Source: Anaerofilum sp.
Lineage (GTDB): Bacteria; Bacillota; Clostridia; Oscillospirales; Ruminococcaceae
DNA: 7,977 nucleotides
Reading direction: 5' to 3'
Assembly: GCA_020024115.1 (NCBI GenBank)
Contig: JAHHUF010000081.1
Location: 1-7,977 of the forward strand
Shown piece by piece: positions 1-6,032 of this stretch. Numbering within the stretch: the stretch's first letter is position 1; every line of letters starts with the position of its first letter. The translations under genes were made by a program, and so were the position numbers. The notes below the pieces were generated by a model, which was given only the letters and a program-made list of their open reading frames with translations, searched no databases and was not told where the DNA came from.

Positions 1-9
1 AATATGATA

Positions 10-38
10 TTGAAATTTTTCTATTCTCGCTATAAAAT
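10..38 (+). promoter_or_regulatory. Possible promoter of the LOR/amidohydrolase unit
   Basis: A TTGAAA hexamer (10-15) is followed 17 nt later by TAAAAT (33-38), a fair sigma-A-like match. It would start transcripts near position 45 and leave a leader of about 70 nt. The leader is extremely AT-rich, so chance matches are likely. An alternative is TTGCAA (70-75) with GATAAA (92-97) at 16-nt spacing. The choice between them is inference. Confidence 0.35.
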
Positions 39-113
39 AATTATAAATTATAATTTTACTTTAAAATTATTGCAAGTTAGCAGTTTAATATGATAAAGTA
101 AAGAGGTGGAACA

Positions 114-590
114 ATGAAGCTATTACTTCGTCAACGAATTTTTTCCTGGTTTGACAGCTATGATATTTACGACGACTGTCAAACACTGGTATTCCATGTG
201 GAGGGCAAGCTGGCATGGGGGCATCGATTGGAAATTTCTGACCATACAGGAAAATATCTGGGACGCATCAATGAAGAAATTTTTTCATTTCTCCCCCGTT
301 TTAGTTTATATGTAGTGGAAAACGACACAAAAATTGGTGAAATCAAAAAAGAGTTTGCTCTTTTCAGGTCAGTATACACATTAAACTGTGCGGACTGGTC
401 AATTGAGGGGGACTGGGTTAGTTGGGAGTTTAGTGTTCGAGATGGGCAAGGCAATCGAATTATGGAAATCACAAAAGAACTCTTTCACTTTTCCGATACT
501 TACACATTGGAAATTTTCCAAGAAGAACACACTTTGCTGTGTTTGATGATTATGCTTGCTATTGATGCTGCTAATTGTTCTAATAATTAA
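114..590 (+). CDS. LURP-one-related (LOR/YxjI-like) family protein
   Basis: The product is a 158-residue protein that I assign to the LURP-one-related family (formerly DUF567; YxjI in Bacillus, LOR proteins in plants). The sequence shows the family pattern: an N-terminal 'LLLRQRIFSW.DSYDIYD' stretch, then alternating beta strands with repeated 'G.YLGRI..EIFSFLPRFSLY' and 'I.EITKELFHFSDTYTLEI' segments, and a hydrophobic C-terminal helix (about residues 140-153). Family members fold as a tubby-like beta barrel around a hydrophobic helix. Their biochemical role in bacteria is not settled, and I assign none here. There is no signal peptide, so it is probably cytosolic or membrane-associated. The ATG at 114 is preceded by GAGGTGG (103-109), which fixes the start. 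The downstream amidohydrolase begins 25 nt after the stop with its own ribosome binding site and no terminator between them, so the two are probably co-transcribed. Confidence 0.8.
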   Translation: MKLLLRQRIFSWFDSYDIYDDCQTLVFHVEGKLAWGHRLEISDHTGKYLGRINEEIFSFLPRFSLYVVENDTKIGEIKKEFALFRSVYTLNCADWSIEGDWVSWEFSVRDGQGNRIMEITKELFHFSDTYTLEIFQEEHTLLCLMIMLAIDAANCSNN

Positions 591-615
591 AATTTGAATT
601 TTGAGGTGTTAATTT

Positions 616-1770
616 ATGATTTGTATTCAAAATGGTTTAATCCACACTGCACTTTCTCCGGAACCTTTTTTGGGGGACATTTTAATCAATGGCACTGTAA
701 TTGAAAAAATCGGCACAGATTTGGCTGTCCCTGCTGATTGTGAAATCATTGATGCAACAGGGCTTTCTGTATACCCCGGTTTTATTGATGCTCATTGTCA
801 TATTGGTTTAGACGGCAGTGCAATTGGCTATGAAGGGCAAGATTATAACGAATATAACAATCCTGTCACCCCTCACCTGCGTGCAATTGATGGCATCAAT
901 CCAATGGATGCATCTTTTAAACTGGCACTAGAAGGTGGTGTCACCTGTGTTTCCACCGGCCCCGGCAGTTCCAACCCCATTGGCGGTGCATTTACTGCCA
1001 TCAAAACCTATGGCAAGCGTGTAGACTCCATGATTGTCCGTGAAATTTCTGCAATGAAATGTGCATTTGGCGAAAACCCAAAGCGTGTTTACCGTGAAAA
1101 AGGAATTAGCAGCCGTATGACAAATGCTGCTATTATTCGGGAAACTTTGTTCAAAGCAAAAGAATATCTTGCCAAAAAGAAAGCAGCTGGAAATGATATT
1201 TCAAAAGCCCCTGCATACGACATGAAAATGGAAGCCTTAATTCCTGTTTTGGAAAAAGAAATCCCACTGAAAGCCCATGCACACCAAGCAAACGATTTAT
1301 TCACTGCTTTACGGATTGCAAAAGAATTTGATGTAAACATCACATTGGAGCATGTTACTGAGGGTCACTTGATTGCCGACGAATTGGCAAAAGAAAATGT
1401 TCGCCTTGCCGTTGGCCCCACTTTGGGACATCCTTCTAAATTTGAATTGCAGCATAAATGCTGGGAAACTCCCGGTATTTTGGCAGATGCAGGCTGTCCT
1501 GTTTCCATTATCACAGACTCTCCTGTCATCCCGCAAGAGCATCTTGCCCTGTGTGCAGGTATGGCAATCAAAGCAGGCATGAAACCCTTTGATGCTTTGC
1601 AAGCAATCACCATCAACCCTGCTCATCATTTGGGAATCCAAGACCGTGTTGGCAGTTTGGAAGTTGGCAAAGATGCAGATATTGTCATCACTGATGGCTC
1701 TCCCTTCTCGGTAGAAACCATCATCCGTTATGTTTTGTGTGACGGAAAGATTTTACACAGCCAAAACTAA
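616..1770 (+). CDS. Metal-dependent amidohydrolase, imidazolonepropionase-related
   Basis: The product is a 384-residue cytosolic hydrolase of the amidohydrolase superfamily, in the broad group that includes imidazolonepropionase, dihydroorotase-like and N-acyl-amino-acid deacylase-like enzymes. A small N-terminal beta-sandwich part (about 1-55) leads into the TIM barrel at 'YPGFIDAHCH', which carries the first metal ligands H60 and H62. Further candidate ligands are H221/H223 (KAHAH), H246 (LEHVTEGH) and D301 (ITDSP). The C-terminal 'GIQDRVGSLEVGKDADIVI' stretch is the usual return to the sandwich domain. A 'GPGSSNPIGG' loop (115-124) and 'MKCAFGENPKRVY' (147-159) are distinctive for this subgroup. 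The substrate cannot be read from the sequence; hydrolysis of a cyclic amide or amide bond is the family expectation. The start is supported by GAGGTG at 603-608, 7 nt before the ATG. It lies in one unit with the upstream LOR-family gene and ends at a strong terminator. No histidine-utilisation gene lies alongside, so calling it hutI would be unsafe. Confidence 0.88.
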   Translation: MICIQNGLIHTALSPEPFLGDILINGTVIEKIGTDLAVPADCEIIDATGLSVYPGFIDAHCHIGLDGSAIGYEGQDYNEYNNPVTPHLRAIDGINPMDASFKLALEGGVTCVSTGPGSSNPIGGAFTAIKTYGKRVDSMIVREISAMKCAFGENPKRVYREKGISSRMTNAAIIRETLFKAKEYLAKKKAAGNDISKAPAYDMKMEALIPVLEKEIPLKAHAHQANDLFTALRIAKEFDVNITLEHVTEGHLIADELAKENVRLAVGPTLGHPSKFELQHKCWETPGILADAGCPVSIITDSPVIPQEHLALCAGMAIKAGMKPFDALQAITINPAHHLGIQDRVGSLEVGKDADIVITDGSPFSVETIIRYVLCDGKILHSQN

Positions 1771-1782
1771 CCACTAAATTTT

Positions 1783-1820
1783 AAAAAATCTCTGTTTTAT
1801 TTTGAAACAGAGATTTTTTT
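1783..1820 (+). terminator. Intrinsic terminator of the LOR/amidohydrolase unit
   Basis: A perfect 15-bp stem pairs 1783-1797 with 1805-1819 around a 7-nt loop. The A-rich 5' arm and T-rich 3' arm (TTTTTTT, 1814-1820) give the U-tract. It lies 12 nt after the amidohydrolase stop codon. It insulates the metal operon promoter, which begins 11 nt further on, from upstream transcription. The A-tract on the other side means it could also act on the minus strand, but no minus-strand gene reads into it. Confidence 0.9.
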
Positions 1821-1830
1821 ATTTTGTCTA

Positions 1831-1859
1831 TTGACTTTTGAAAGAAAAAGTAATAATAT
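1831..1859 (+). promoter_or_regulatory. Sigma-A-type promoter of the metal efflux operon
   Basis: TTGACT (1831-1836) and TAATAT (1854-1859) are separated by exactly 17 nt, near consensus for the housekeeping sigma factor. Transcription should start near 1866. This puts the upstream in-frame ATG at 1838 outside the transcript and supports the repressor start at 1898. The -10 box lies inside the operator palindrome. Confidence 0.85.
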
Positions 1860-1880
1860 ATGAACAGATATTCATATATT
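1855..1880. promoter_or_regulatory. ArsR/SmtB-type operator palindrome
   Basis: A perfect inverted repeat with 10-bp arms, AATATATGAA (1855-1864) and TTCATATATT (1871-1880), surrounds a 6-nt centre, CAGATA. The TGAA-N6-TTCA core matches the known operator style of ArsR/SmtB metal sensors such as CzrA, SmtB and CadC. The site covers the -10 box and the expected start point, so bound repressor would block RNA polymerase. It lies 17 nt upstream of the repressor's own start codon, which implies autoregulation. Confidence 0.88.
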
Positions 1881-1897
1881 GTACGGAGGTAAAAAGA

Positions 1898-2260
1898 ATG
1901 ACCAACGAACCTTCAACTGAATGTTGTGGTTTTTTACACCTACATCAAGAAACACTGCACAAAGTTTTGGAAGAAATGCCAGTAGATGAAGTTTTGTATG
2001 ATTTGGCAGAACTTTTTAAAGTATTTGGTGATTCTACCCGCATCAAAATTTTATATGCTTTGTTTGAAGCAGAGCTTTGTGTTTGTGACATTTCTCAGCT
2101 TGTAGGTGTCAGCCAAACAGCAATCTCACATCAATTGCGTGTTTTGAAAAATTCCAAACTGGTAAAATTTCGCCGTGATGGAAAAACTGTATTTTATTCC
2201 CTTGCCGATGACCATGTCCGCCGCATTATTGGTCAGGGAATGGAGCATATTTGCGAATAA
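1898..2260 (+). CDS. ArsR/SmtB-family metal-sensing repressor (CadC/SmtB-like)
   Basis: The product is a 120-residue winged-helix transcriptional repressor. It binds operator DNA as a dimer and releases it when metal binds. The winged helix runs from about residue 33 to 105, with recognition helix 'VSQTAISHQLRVLKNSKLV' (71-89) and wing 'FRRDGKTVFYSL' (91-102). Two metal sites are visible. The alpha3N-type site is ELCVCD with C61 and C63, plus N-terminal C9 and C10 (and H14, H16). The alpha5-type site has D104 and H106 with H117 and E120, the same residues and spacing as in SmtB/CzrA. This combination points to Zn, Cd or Pb sensing. The start is chosen at the ATG preceded by GGAGGT (1885-1890) with 7-nt spacing; a longer reading from 1838 would begin upstream of the predicted transcript start. 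It is the first gene of the efflux operon and carries its operator immediately upstream. The exact inducer is not determinable here. Confidence 0.93.
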   Translation: MTNEPSTECCGFLHLHQETLHKVLEEMPVDEVLYDLAELFKVFGDSTRIKILYALFEAELCVCDISQLVGVSQTAISHQLRVLKNSKLVKFRRDGKTVFYSLADDHVRRIIGQGMEHICE

Positions 2261-2294
2261 TCATTCAAATTTTTAAAAAAGAGGTGCTTTTAAG

Positions 2295-2513
2295 ATGAAA
2301 AAGGTTTTTAAAGTGGTTGATTTAGACTGTGCACATTGTGCTCAAAAGATGGAAGATGGAATCCGCAAATTAGATGGTGTTCAAAAGGTAACTTTGAGTT
2401 TTTTGACTCAAAAACTCACATTGGAGGCAGATGATGCACAGTTTGATACTGTTGTAAAAGAAATGGTAAAACTTTGCAAAAAGATTGAGCCTGACTGTGA
2501 AATTATTCTTTAA
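2295..2513 (+). CDS. Free-standing HMA heavy-metal-binding protein
   Basis: The product is a 72-residue single-domain protein of the heavy-metal-associated (HMA) family, with a ferredoxin-like beta-alpha-beta-beta-alpha-beta pattern. The metal loop is 'DLDCAHC', with C12 and C15 as ligands. The acidic D11 just before the first cysteine is typical of the N-terminal domains of Zn/Cd/Pb ATPases (ZntA/CadA style), whereas copper chaperones usually have MxCxxC. Two extra cysteines near the C-terminus (C61 and C68) are not part of the standard motif. The start is preceded by GAGGTG (2281-2286) with 8-nt spacing, and the gene lies 34 nt after the repressor. The ATPase encoded next lacks an HMA domain, so this protein probably acts as its detached metal-binding domain, a chaperone or a cytosolic buffer. 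That role is inference from context. Confidence 0.9.
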   Translation: MKKVFKVVDLDCAHCAQKMEDGIRKLDGVQKVTLSFLTQKLTLEADDAQFDTVVKEMVKLCKKIEPDCEIIL

Positions 2514-2521
2514 TTTTACCC

Positions 2522-2565
2522 ACCCGCACCGAATTTTGTGTGCGGGTCATTTTGACCCAAAATTC
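2522..2565 (+). other. Overlapping alternative hairpins before the ATPase gene
   Basis: This stretch holds two mutually exclusive RNA structures. Hairpin A pairs ACCCGCAC (2522-2529) with GTGCGGGT (2540-2547). Hairpin B pairs GGGTCA (2544-2549) with TGACCC (2553-2558) around TTT, and is extended by GAATTTT (2531-2537) with AAAATTC (2559-2565) across a 6-nt bulge. They share 2544-2547, so only one can form at a time. Hairpin A is followed only by CATTTT, a poor U-tract, so it is at most a weak terminator. A weak promoter-like pair, TTGACC (2552-2557) and TATTCA (2574-2579), also lies here. Possible roles are partial attenuation, RNA processing or 3'-end protection of the upstream mRNA. The pairing is seen directly; the function is inference. 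Confidence 0.5.
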
Positions 2566-2608
2566 AACTGTCTTATTCAAATTTGTTTCAAAAGGAGCTG
2601 AATTGTGT

Positions 2609-4471
2609 ATGAGCAAAAAGCAAAAAAAATCTTTGTGGCGTATTATCATCAGTGCCATCTTACTCATTATCGTTGTGCTTTTGCCCTTTGATGGATGGAT
2701 GAAATCCTTTTTGTTTTTCATTCCCTATTTAATCATTGGCTGGGATGTACTTTGGAGGGCAATCCGCAATATTTTAAATGGTCAGATTTTTGATGAAAAC
2801 TTTTTGATGGCAATTGCGACCATTGGCGCCATTATACTCGGCGATTTTACAGAAGCCTGTGGTGTTATGCTGTTTTACCAAGTGGGTGAATTGTTCCAAA
2901 GCTATGCCGTTGGGCGTTCACGCAAGTCGATTGCGTCTTTGATGGACATTCGCCCTGACTATGCCAACATTAAGCAGAACGGAACATTGGTACAGGTAGA
3001 CCCAGAAGAAGTTTCTATTGGTCAAACCATTGTTGTACAGCCCGGTGAAAAAATCCCACTGGACGGCATTGTTTTGGAAGGCAACTCCACAGTAGACACT
3101 GCTGCTTTGACCGGTGAATCTGTCCCTCGTGATGTTTTGGTAGGAAACGAAGTGATTAGTGGTTGTGTAAACCTTTCCGGATTGCTCAAGGTGCAGGTTA
3201 CAAAAGAGTTTGGAGAATCTACTGTTGCAAAAATTTTAGACTTGGTGGAAAATTCCAGTGCAAAAAAAGCAAAGGCAGAAAATTTCATCACCCGCTTTGC
3301 CCGTTGGTACACCCCTTCTGTGGTCATTGCAGCCCTTGCTCTTGCAGTAATTCCCTCCATTTTGTTTGGCAACTGGCAAATTTGGCTTGAGCGTGCATTG
3401 ATTTTCCTTGTTATCTCCTGCCCTTGTGCTTTAGTAATCTCGGTTCCTCTCAGCTTCTTTGGTGGAATTGGCGGTGCCTCTCGCTGCGGAATTTTGGTAA
3501 AAGGCGGAAACTATTTGGAAGCCTTGGCTCGCACCGACTTTGTTGTATTTGACAAAACCGGCACTTTAACAAAAGGCAGCTTTTCTGTTTCCTCTATCCA
3601 GCCGCAAGAGGGTATTTCTGCGGAATCTCTGCTGGAAACCGCCGCCCTTGCCGAATCCTATTCCAGCCACCCCATTTCTCAATCCTTGCGAACTGCCTTT
3701 AACTCCACATTGGACAGAAATCGTGTTTCGGATGTACAGGAAATTGCCGGGCATGGTGTGCTTGCCCTTGTTGATGGGGTTTCGGTAGCGGTTGGTAATG
3801 ACAAATTGATGAAACAACAAAATTTGACACCTGTGAACACAACCGAAACAGGAACCATTGTTCACATTGCGCAAAACGGCATTTATCAAGGTTACATTGT
3901 AATTTCAGACGAAATCAAACCCGATTCTGCAAAAGCAATTTCTTTGCTGAAACAACAAGGAGTTCGCAAAACCATTATGCTGACCGGTGACACCAAAGCG
4001 GTGGGTGAAGCAGTTGCAAAACAACTGGGGTTGGACGAAGTTCACACACAACTTTTGCCTGCTGACAAAGTTTCAGCTGTGGAAGAACTGATGAAACAGC
4101 GTTTGCCCAAAAAGAATCTTGCTTTTGTGGGCGATGGTGTCAACGATGCCCCTGTGCTGTCCCGTGCGGATATTGGTATTGCAATGGGTGCAATGGGTTC
4201 TGATGCAGCTATTGAAGCTGCTGATATTGTATTGATGGATGATTCTCCATCGAAAATTGCAATGGCAATTCAAATTTCACGCAAAACATTGCGTATTGTA
4301 TACCAAAATATTGTGTTTGCTCTTGGCATCAAAGGGCTATTCCTTATCATGGGTGCCTTTGGTATTGCAAATATGTGGGAAGCAGTCTTTGCAGATGTTG
4401 GCGTTGCTGTGATTGCAATTTTGAACGCAACACGAGTTTTGAAAATATCTGAATTTAAAGAAAATCATTAA
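2609..4471 (+). CDS. cadA: P1B-type heavy-metal exporting ATPase, Zn/Cd/Pb class
   Basis: The product is a 620-residue inner-membrane pump that exports divalent soft metals at the cost of ATP. Visible parts in order are membrane helices in about 11-97, actuator motif TGES (168-171), helices at about 237-287 with the metal-site CPC (271-273), phosphorylation motif DKTGT with D315, the SHP motif with H354, GDGVND (508-513), and two last helices at about 566-607. The CPC motif plus K575 and D596, 21 residues apart as in ZntA (K693/D714), indicates the Zn/Cd/Pb class, not Cu. The protein lacks the N-terminal HMA domain common in CadA/ZntA; a separate HMA protein is encoded just upstream. The ATG at 2609 has AAGGAG (2592-2597) 11 nt before it, slightly far. 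An in-frame TTG at 2603 would have 5-nt spacing and add only two residues. An in-frame GTG at 2540 is unlikely because it lies upstream of that site, inside the hairpin region. It is the last gene of the operon; zntA would be an equally fair name. Confidence 0.95.
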   Translation: MSKKQKKSLWRIIISAILLIIVVLLPFDGWMKSFLFFIPYLIIGWDVLWRAIRNILNGQIFDENFLMAIATIGAIILGDFTEACGVMLFYQVGELFQSYAVGRSRKSIASLMDIRPDYANIKQNGTLVQVDPEEVSIGQTIVVQPGEKIPLDGIVLEGNSTVDTAALTGESVPRDVLVGNEVISGCVNLSGLLKVQVTKEFGESTVAKILDLVENSSAKKAKAENFITRFARWYTPSVVIAALALAVIPSILFGNWQIWLERALIFLVISCPCALVISVPLSFFGGIGGASRCGILVKGGNYLEALARTDFVVFDKTGTLTKGSFSVSSIQPQEGISAESLLETAALAESYSSHPISQSLRTAFNSTLDRNRVSDVQEIAGHGVLALVDGVSVAVGNDKLMKQQNLTPVNTTETGTIVHIAQNGIYQGYIVISDEIKPDSAKAISLLKQQGVRKTIMLTGDTKAVGEAVAKQLGLDEVHTQLLPADKVSAVEELMKQRLPKKNLAFVGDGVNDAPVLSRADIGIAMGAMGSDAAIEAADIVLMDDSPSKIAMAIQISRKTLRIVYQNIVFALGIKGLFLIMGAFGIANMWEAVFADVGVAVIAILNATRVLKISEFKENH

Positions 4472-4515
4472 ACAAAACCCTCACAAGACACACTGTCCTG
4501 TGAGGGTTTTGTTGT
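4471..4515. terminator. Bidirectional intrinsic terminator between convergent operons
   Basis: A perfect 15-bp stem pairs AACAAAACCCTCACA (4471-4485) with 4499-4513. After one mismatch it continues for four more pairs (4487-4490 with 4494-4497) around a CAC loop. The T-rich 3' flank TTTTGTTGT serves the plus-strand metal operon, and the A-rich 5' flank gives a TTTTGTTT tail for the minus-strand gdhA transcript. The stem begins at the last base of the ATPase stop codon and ends 10 nt from the gdhA stop, so one hairpin serves both genes. Confidence 0.9.
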
Positions 4516-4522
4516 ACTATCA

Positions 4523-5857
4523 TTAGATTCCCTGTGACAAAGTTGCTTGTGCAACCTTTTCAAAGCCTGCAATATTTGCACCTGCTACATAGTTGCCTTC
4601 CATTCCATAACGGCGAGCGGCATCGTCCAGCTTTGCAAAAATGTTTTCCATAATGTCTTTCAATTTTGCATCTACTTCTTCAAAGCTCCAAGACAAGCGT
4701 TCGCTGTTCTGGCTCATTTCCAATGCGCTGGTTGCTACGCCGCCTGCATTGGATGCTTTGCCCGGTGCAAACAAAATGCCTTGTTTTTGCAGATATGCAG
4801 TTGCATCCATTGTGGTTGGCATATTTGCACCTTCTGCAACTGCAATGCAACCGTTGGCAGCCAATGCTTTTGCATCTTCCAAATGCAATTCATTTTGAGT
4901 TGCACATGGCAATGCAATATCACATTTAACACTCCATACTCTGCCCTCTGTGTGATATTCTGCATTGGGGCGATAGTTTGTATAATCAGACAGACGACCG
5001 CGTTTTACTTCCTTGATTTCCTTGACTGCTGCCAAATCAATTCCCTCTGCATCATAAATCCAGCCAATAGAATCGCTCATGGTAACAACCTTTGCACCCA
5101 ACTGCATTGCTTTTTGCGCTGCATAAATTGCAACATTTCCAGAACCGGAAACAGCAACAACCTTGCCACTCATATCATGTCCATTAGCTTTGAGCATTGC
5201 CTGTGTAAAATACAGCAATCCATAGCCGGTTGCTTCAGTACGCACTAAGCTACCACCAAAGGTCAAGCCTTTTCCGGTGAATACGCCACCATAGTTTCCA
5301 TTGAGTTTTTTGTATTGTCCAAACATATAGCCAACTTCACGACCGCCAACGCCAATATCGCCTGCGGGTACATCTCGGTCAGGCCCGATATATTTGTGCA
5401 ACTCGTTAATGAAACTGTGACAGAAGTTCATAATTTCATTGTCAGAACGACCTTTCGGGTCAAAGTCCGACCCGCCTTTGCCACCGCCAATAGGCAAACC
5501 AGTCAGACTGTTTTTAAAAATCTGCTCAAAGCCCAAAAACTTGATGATACTCAAATTTACAGAGGGATGAAAACGCAAGCCGCCCTTATAAGGCCCAATT
5601 GCATTGTTGAACTGAACACGATAGCCAGTGTTTACATGCACTTGCCCCTTGTCATCTACCCAAGGCACACGGAATAAAATCTGGCGGTCAGGCTCGGTCA
5701 AACGCTCCAGCAATGCTGCTTTGCGATATTGCTCCTCATTTGCTTCAATTACAGGTGTCAAGGAAAGCAAAACCTCCTGCACAGCCTGCAAAAATTCGGG
5801 TTGGTCAGCAAACTTCACTTTCAGGTTATCCAATACTTTATTTATATAAGACATCAT
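4523..5857 (-). CDS. gdhA: NADP-type glutamate dehydrogenase
   Basis: The product is a 444-residue cytosolic enzyme, normally a homohexamer, that converts 2-oxoglutarate and ammonium to glutamate with NADPH. Length and sequence match the E. coli GdhA-type (about 447 residues). Substrate-site motifs are 'GPYKGGLRFHPS' with K91, 'LPIGGGKGG' with K127, and 'PAGDIGVGGREVGY' with catalytic D167. The Rossmann fold begins at 'VAVSGSGNVA' (about 234-243), and 'TMSDS' (259-263) at the end of the second strand fits NADP(H) preference, as in other small hexameric enzymes. The N-terminus is MMSY: the ATG at 5857 has AGGTAGG (5864-5870) 6 nt upstream, and the next codon is also ATG. The gene is alone in its transcription unit, convergent with the metal operon and sharing its terminator. 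Upstream it has a strong promoter with an inverted repeat and duplicated motifs that may serve nitrogen-linked control; no specific regulator can be named. Confidence 0.97.
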   Translation of the reverse strand: MMSYINKVLDNLKVKFADQPEFLQAVQEVLLSLTPVIEANEEQYRKAALLERLTEPDRQILFRVPWVDDKGQVHVNTGYRVQFNNAIGPYKGGLRFHPSVNLSIIKFLGFEQIFKNSLTGLPIGGGKGGSDFDPKGRSDNEIMNFCHSFINELHKYIGPDRDVPAGDIGVGGREVGYMFGQYKKLNGNYGGVFTGKGLTFGGSLVRTEATGYGLLYFTQAMLKANGHDMSGKVVAVSGSGNVAIYAAQKAMQLGAKVVTMSDSIGWIYDAEGIDLAAVKEIKEVKRGRLSDYTNYRPNAEYHTEGRVWSVKCDIALPCATQNELHLEDAKALAANGCIAVAEGANMPTTMDATAYLQKQGILFAPGKASNAGGVATSALEMSQNSERLSWSFEEVDAKLKDIMENIFAKLDDAARRYGMEGNYVAGANIAGFEKVAQATLSQGI

Positions 5858-5895
5858 TCATTTCCTACCTTTCAAAATAATACATTTCCCACAAA

Positions 5896-5910
5896 CAGAC
5901 CTTTTGTCTG
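5896..5910 (-). other. Small hairpin in the gdhA 5' leader
   Basis: CAGAC (5896-5900) and GTCTG (5906-5910) form a 5-bp stem with a 5-nt loop inside the predicted leader of about 70 nt, roughly 40 nt before the start codon. It does not cover the ribosome binding site and is too small to match a known riboswitch. It may be a stabilising 5' stem or chance. Confidence 0.3.
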
Positions 5911-5934
5911 CCATCGGATTTTTCCAATAAAAAT

Positions 5935-5963
5935 ATTATAGTGAATCTTTTGTTATCATTCAA
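5935..5963 (-). promoter_or_regulatory. gdhA promoter
   Basis: Read on the minus strand, TTGAAT (5963-5958) and a perfect TATAAT (5940-5935) are separated by 17 nt. Transcription should begin near 5928, giving a leader of about 70 nt before the gdhA ATG. No competing promoter of similar quality is visible in the rest of the upstream region. Confidence 0.8.
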
Positions 5964-5968
5964 GATTC
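5943..5968. promoter_or_regulatory. Inverted repeat spanning the gdhA promoter spacer and -35 box
   Basis: GAATCTT (5943-5949) and AAGATTC (5962-5968) are perfect 7-bp arms separated by 12 nt. The arms are 19 bp apart centre to centre, close to two helical turns, so a dimeric regulator could contact one face of the DNA. One arm lies just upstream of the -10 box and the other overlaps the -35 box, a position suited to repression. The repeat is seen directly; its use as an operator is inference. Confidence 0.45.
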
Positions 5969-5981
5969 TTTTTGCACAAAA
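5967..5981. repeat. Promoter-proximal copy of a 15-nt repeat upstream of gdhA
   Basis: TCTTTTTGCACAAAA occurs here and again, identically, at 6033-6047. The minus-strand reading is TTTTGTGCAAAAAGA. Each copy contains the dyad TTTTG-CA-CAAAA, as expected for a protein-binding site. This copy ends 3 bp upstream of the gdhA -35 box, where an activator could sit. Confidence 0.6.
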
Positions 5982-6032
5982 TCATTTTTTTGAAAAAATA
6001 TCCTTTTTACTTTTTGACGATTTTATTTTATC

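Noticed and set aside
616..1770. Naming the amidohydrolase hutI (imidazolonepropionase)
   Set aside because: Only superfamily-level motifs match, and no hutH, hutU or formiminoglutamase gene is nearby, so the substrate is unsupported.
1838..1897. N-terminal extension of the ArsR-type repressor from an ATG at 1838
   Set aside because: It lies between the -35 and -10 boxes, upstream of the predicted transcript start, and would read through the operator; GGAGGT before 1898 fixes the start.
2540..2608. N-terminal extension of the ATPase from an in-frame GTG at 2540
   Set aside because: It would begin inside the hairpin region and lacks a ribosome binding site; AAGGAG at 2592-2597 supports a start at 2609 (or TTG 2603).
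2295..4471. Copper chaperone and copper ATPase (copZ/copA) reading of the HMA and ATPase genes
   Set aside because: The HMA loop is D-C-x-x-C instead of M-x-C-x-x-C, and the ATPase has the lysine/aspartate pair of Zn/Cd/Pb pumps in its last helices and lacks the YN and MxxSS motifs of copper pumps.
4547..5248. A long plus-strand open frame (233 residues, unusually cysteine-rich) opposite gdhA
   Set aside because: It is exactly antisense to well-conserved gdhA sequence, shows no family signature, and its cysteine richness follows from reading the complement of common gdhA codons.
5858..5928. Riboswitch in the gdhA leader
   Set aside because: The leader is only about 70 nt with a single 5-bp hairpin and no conserved aptamer core or expression platform.
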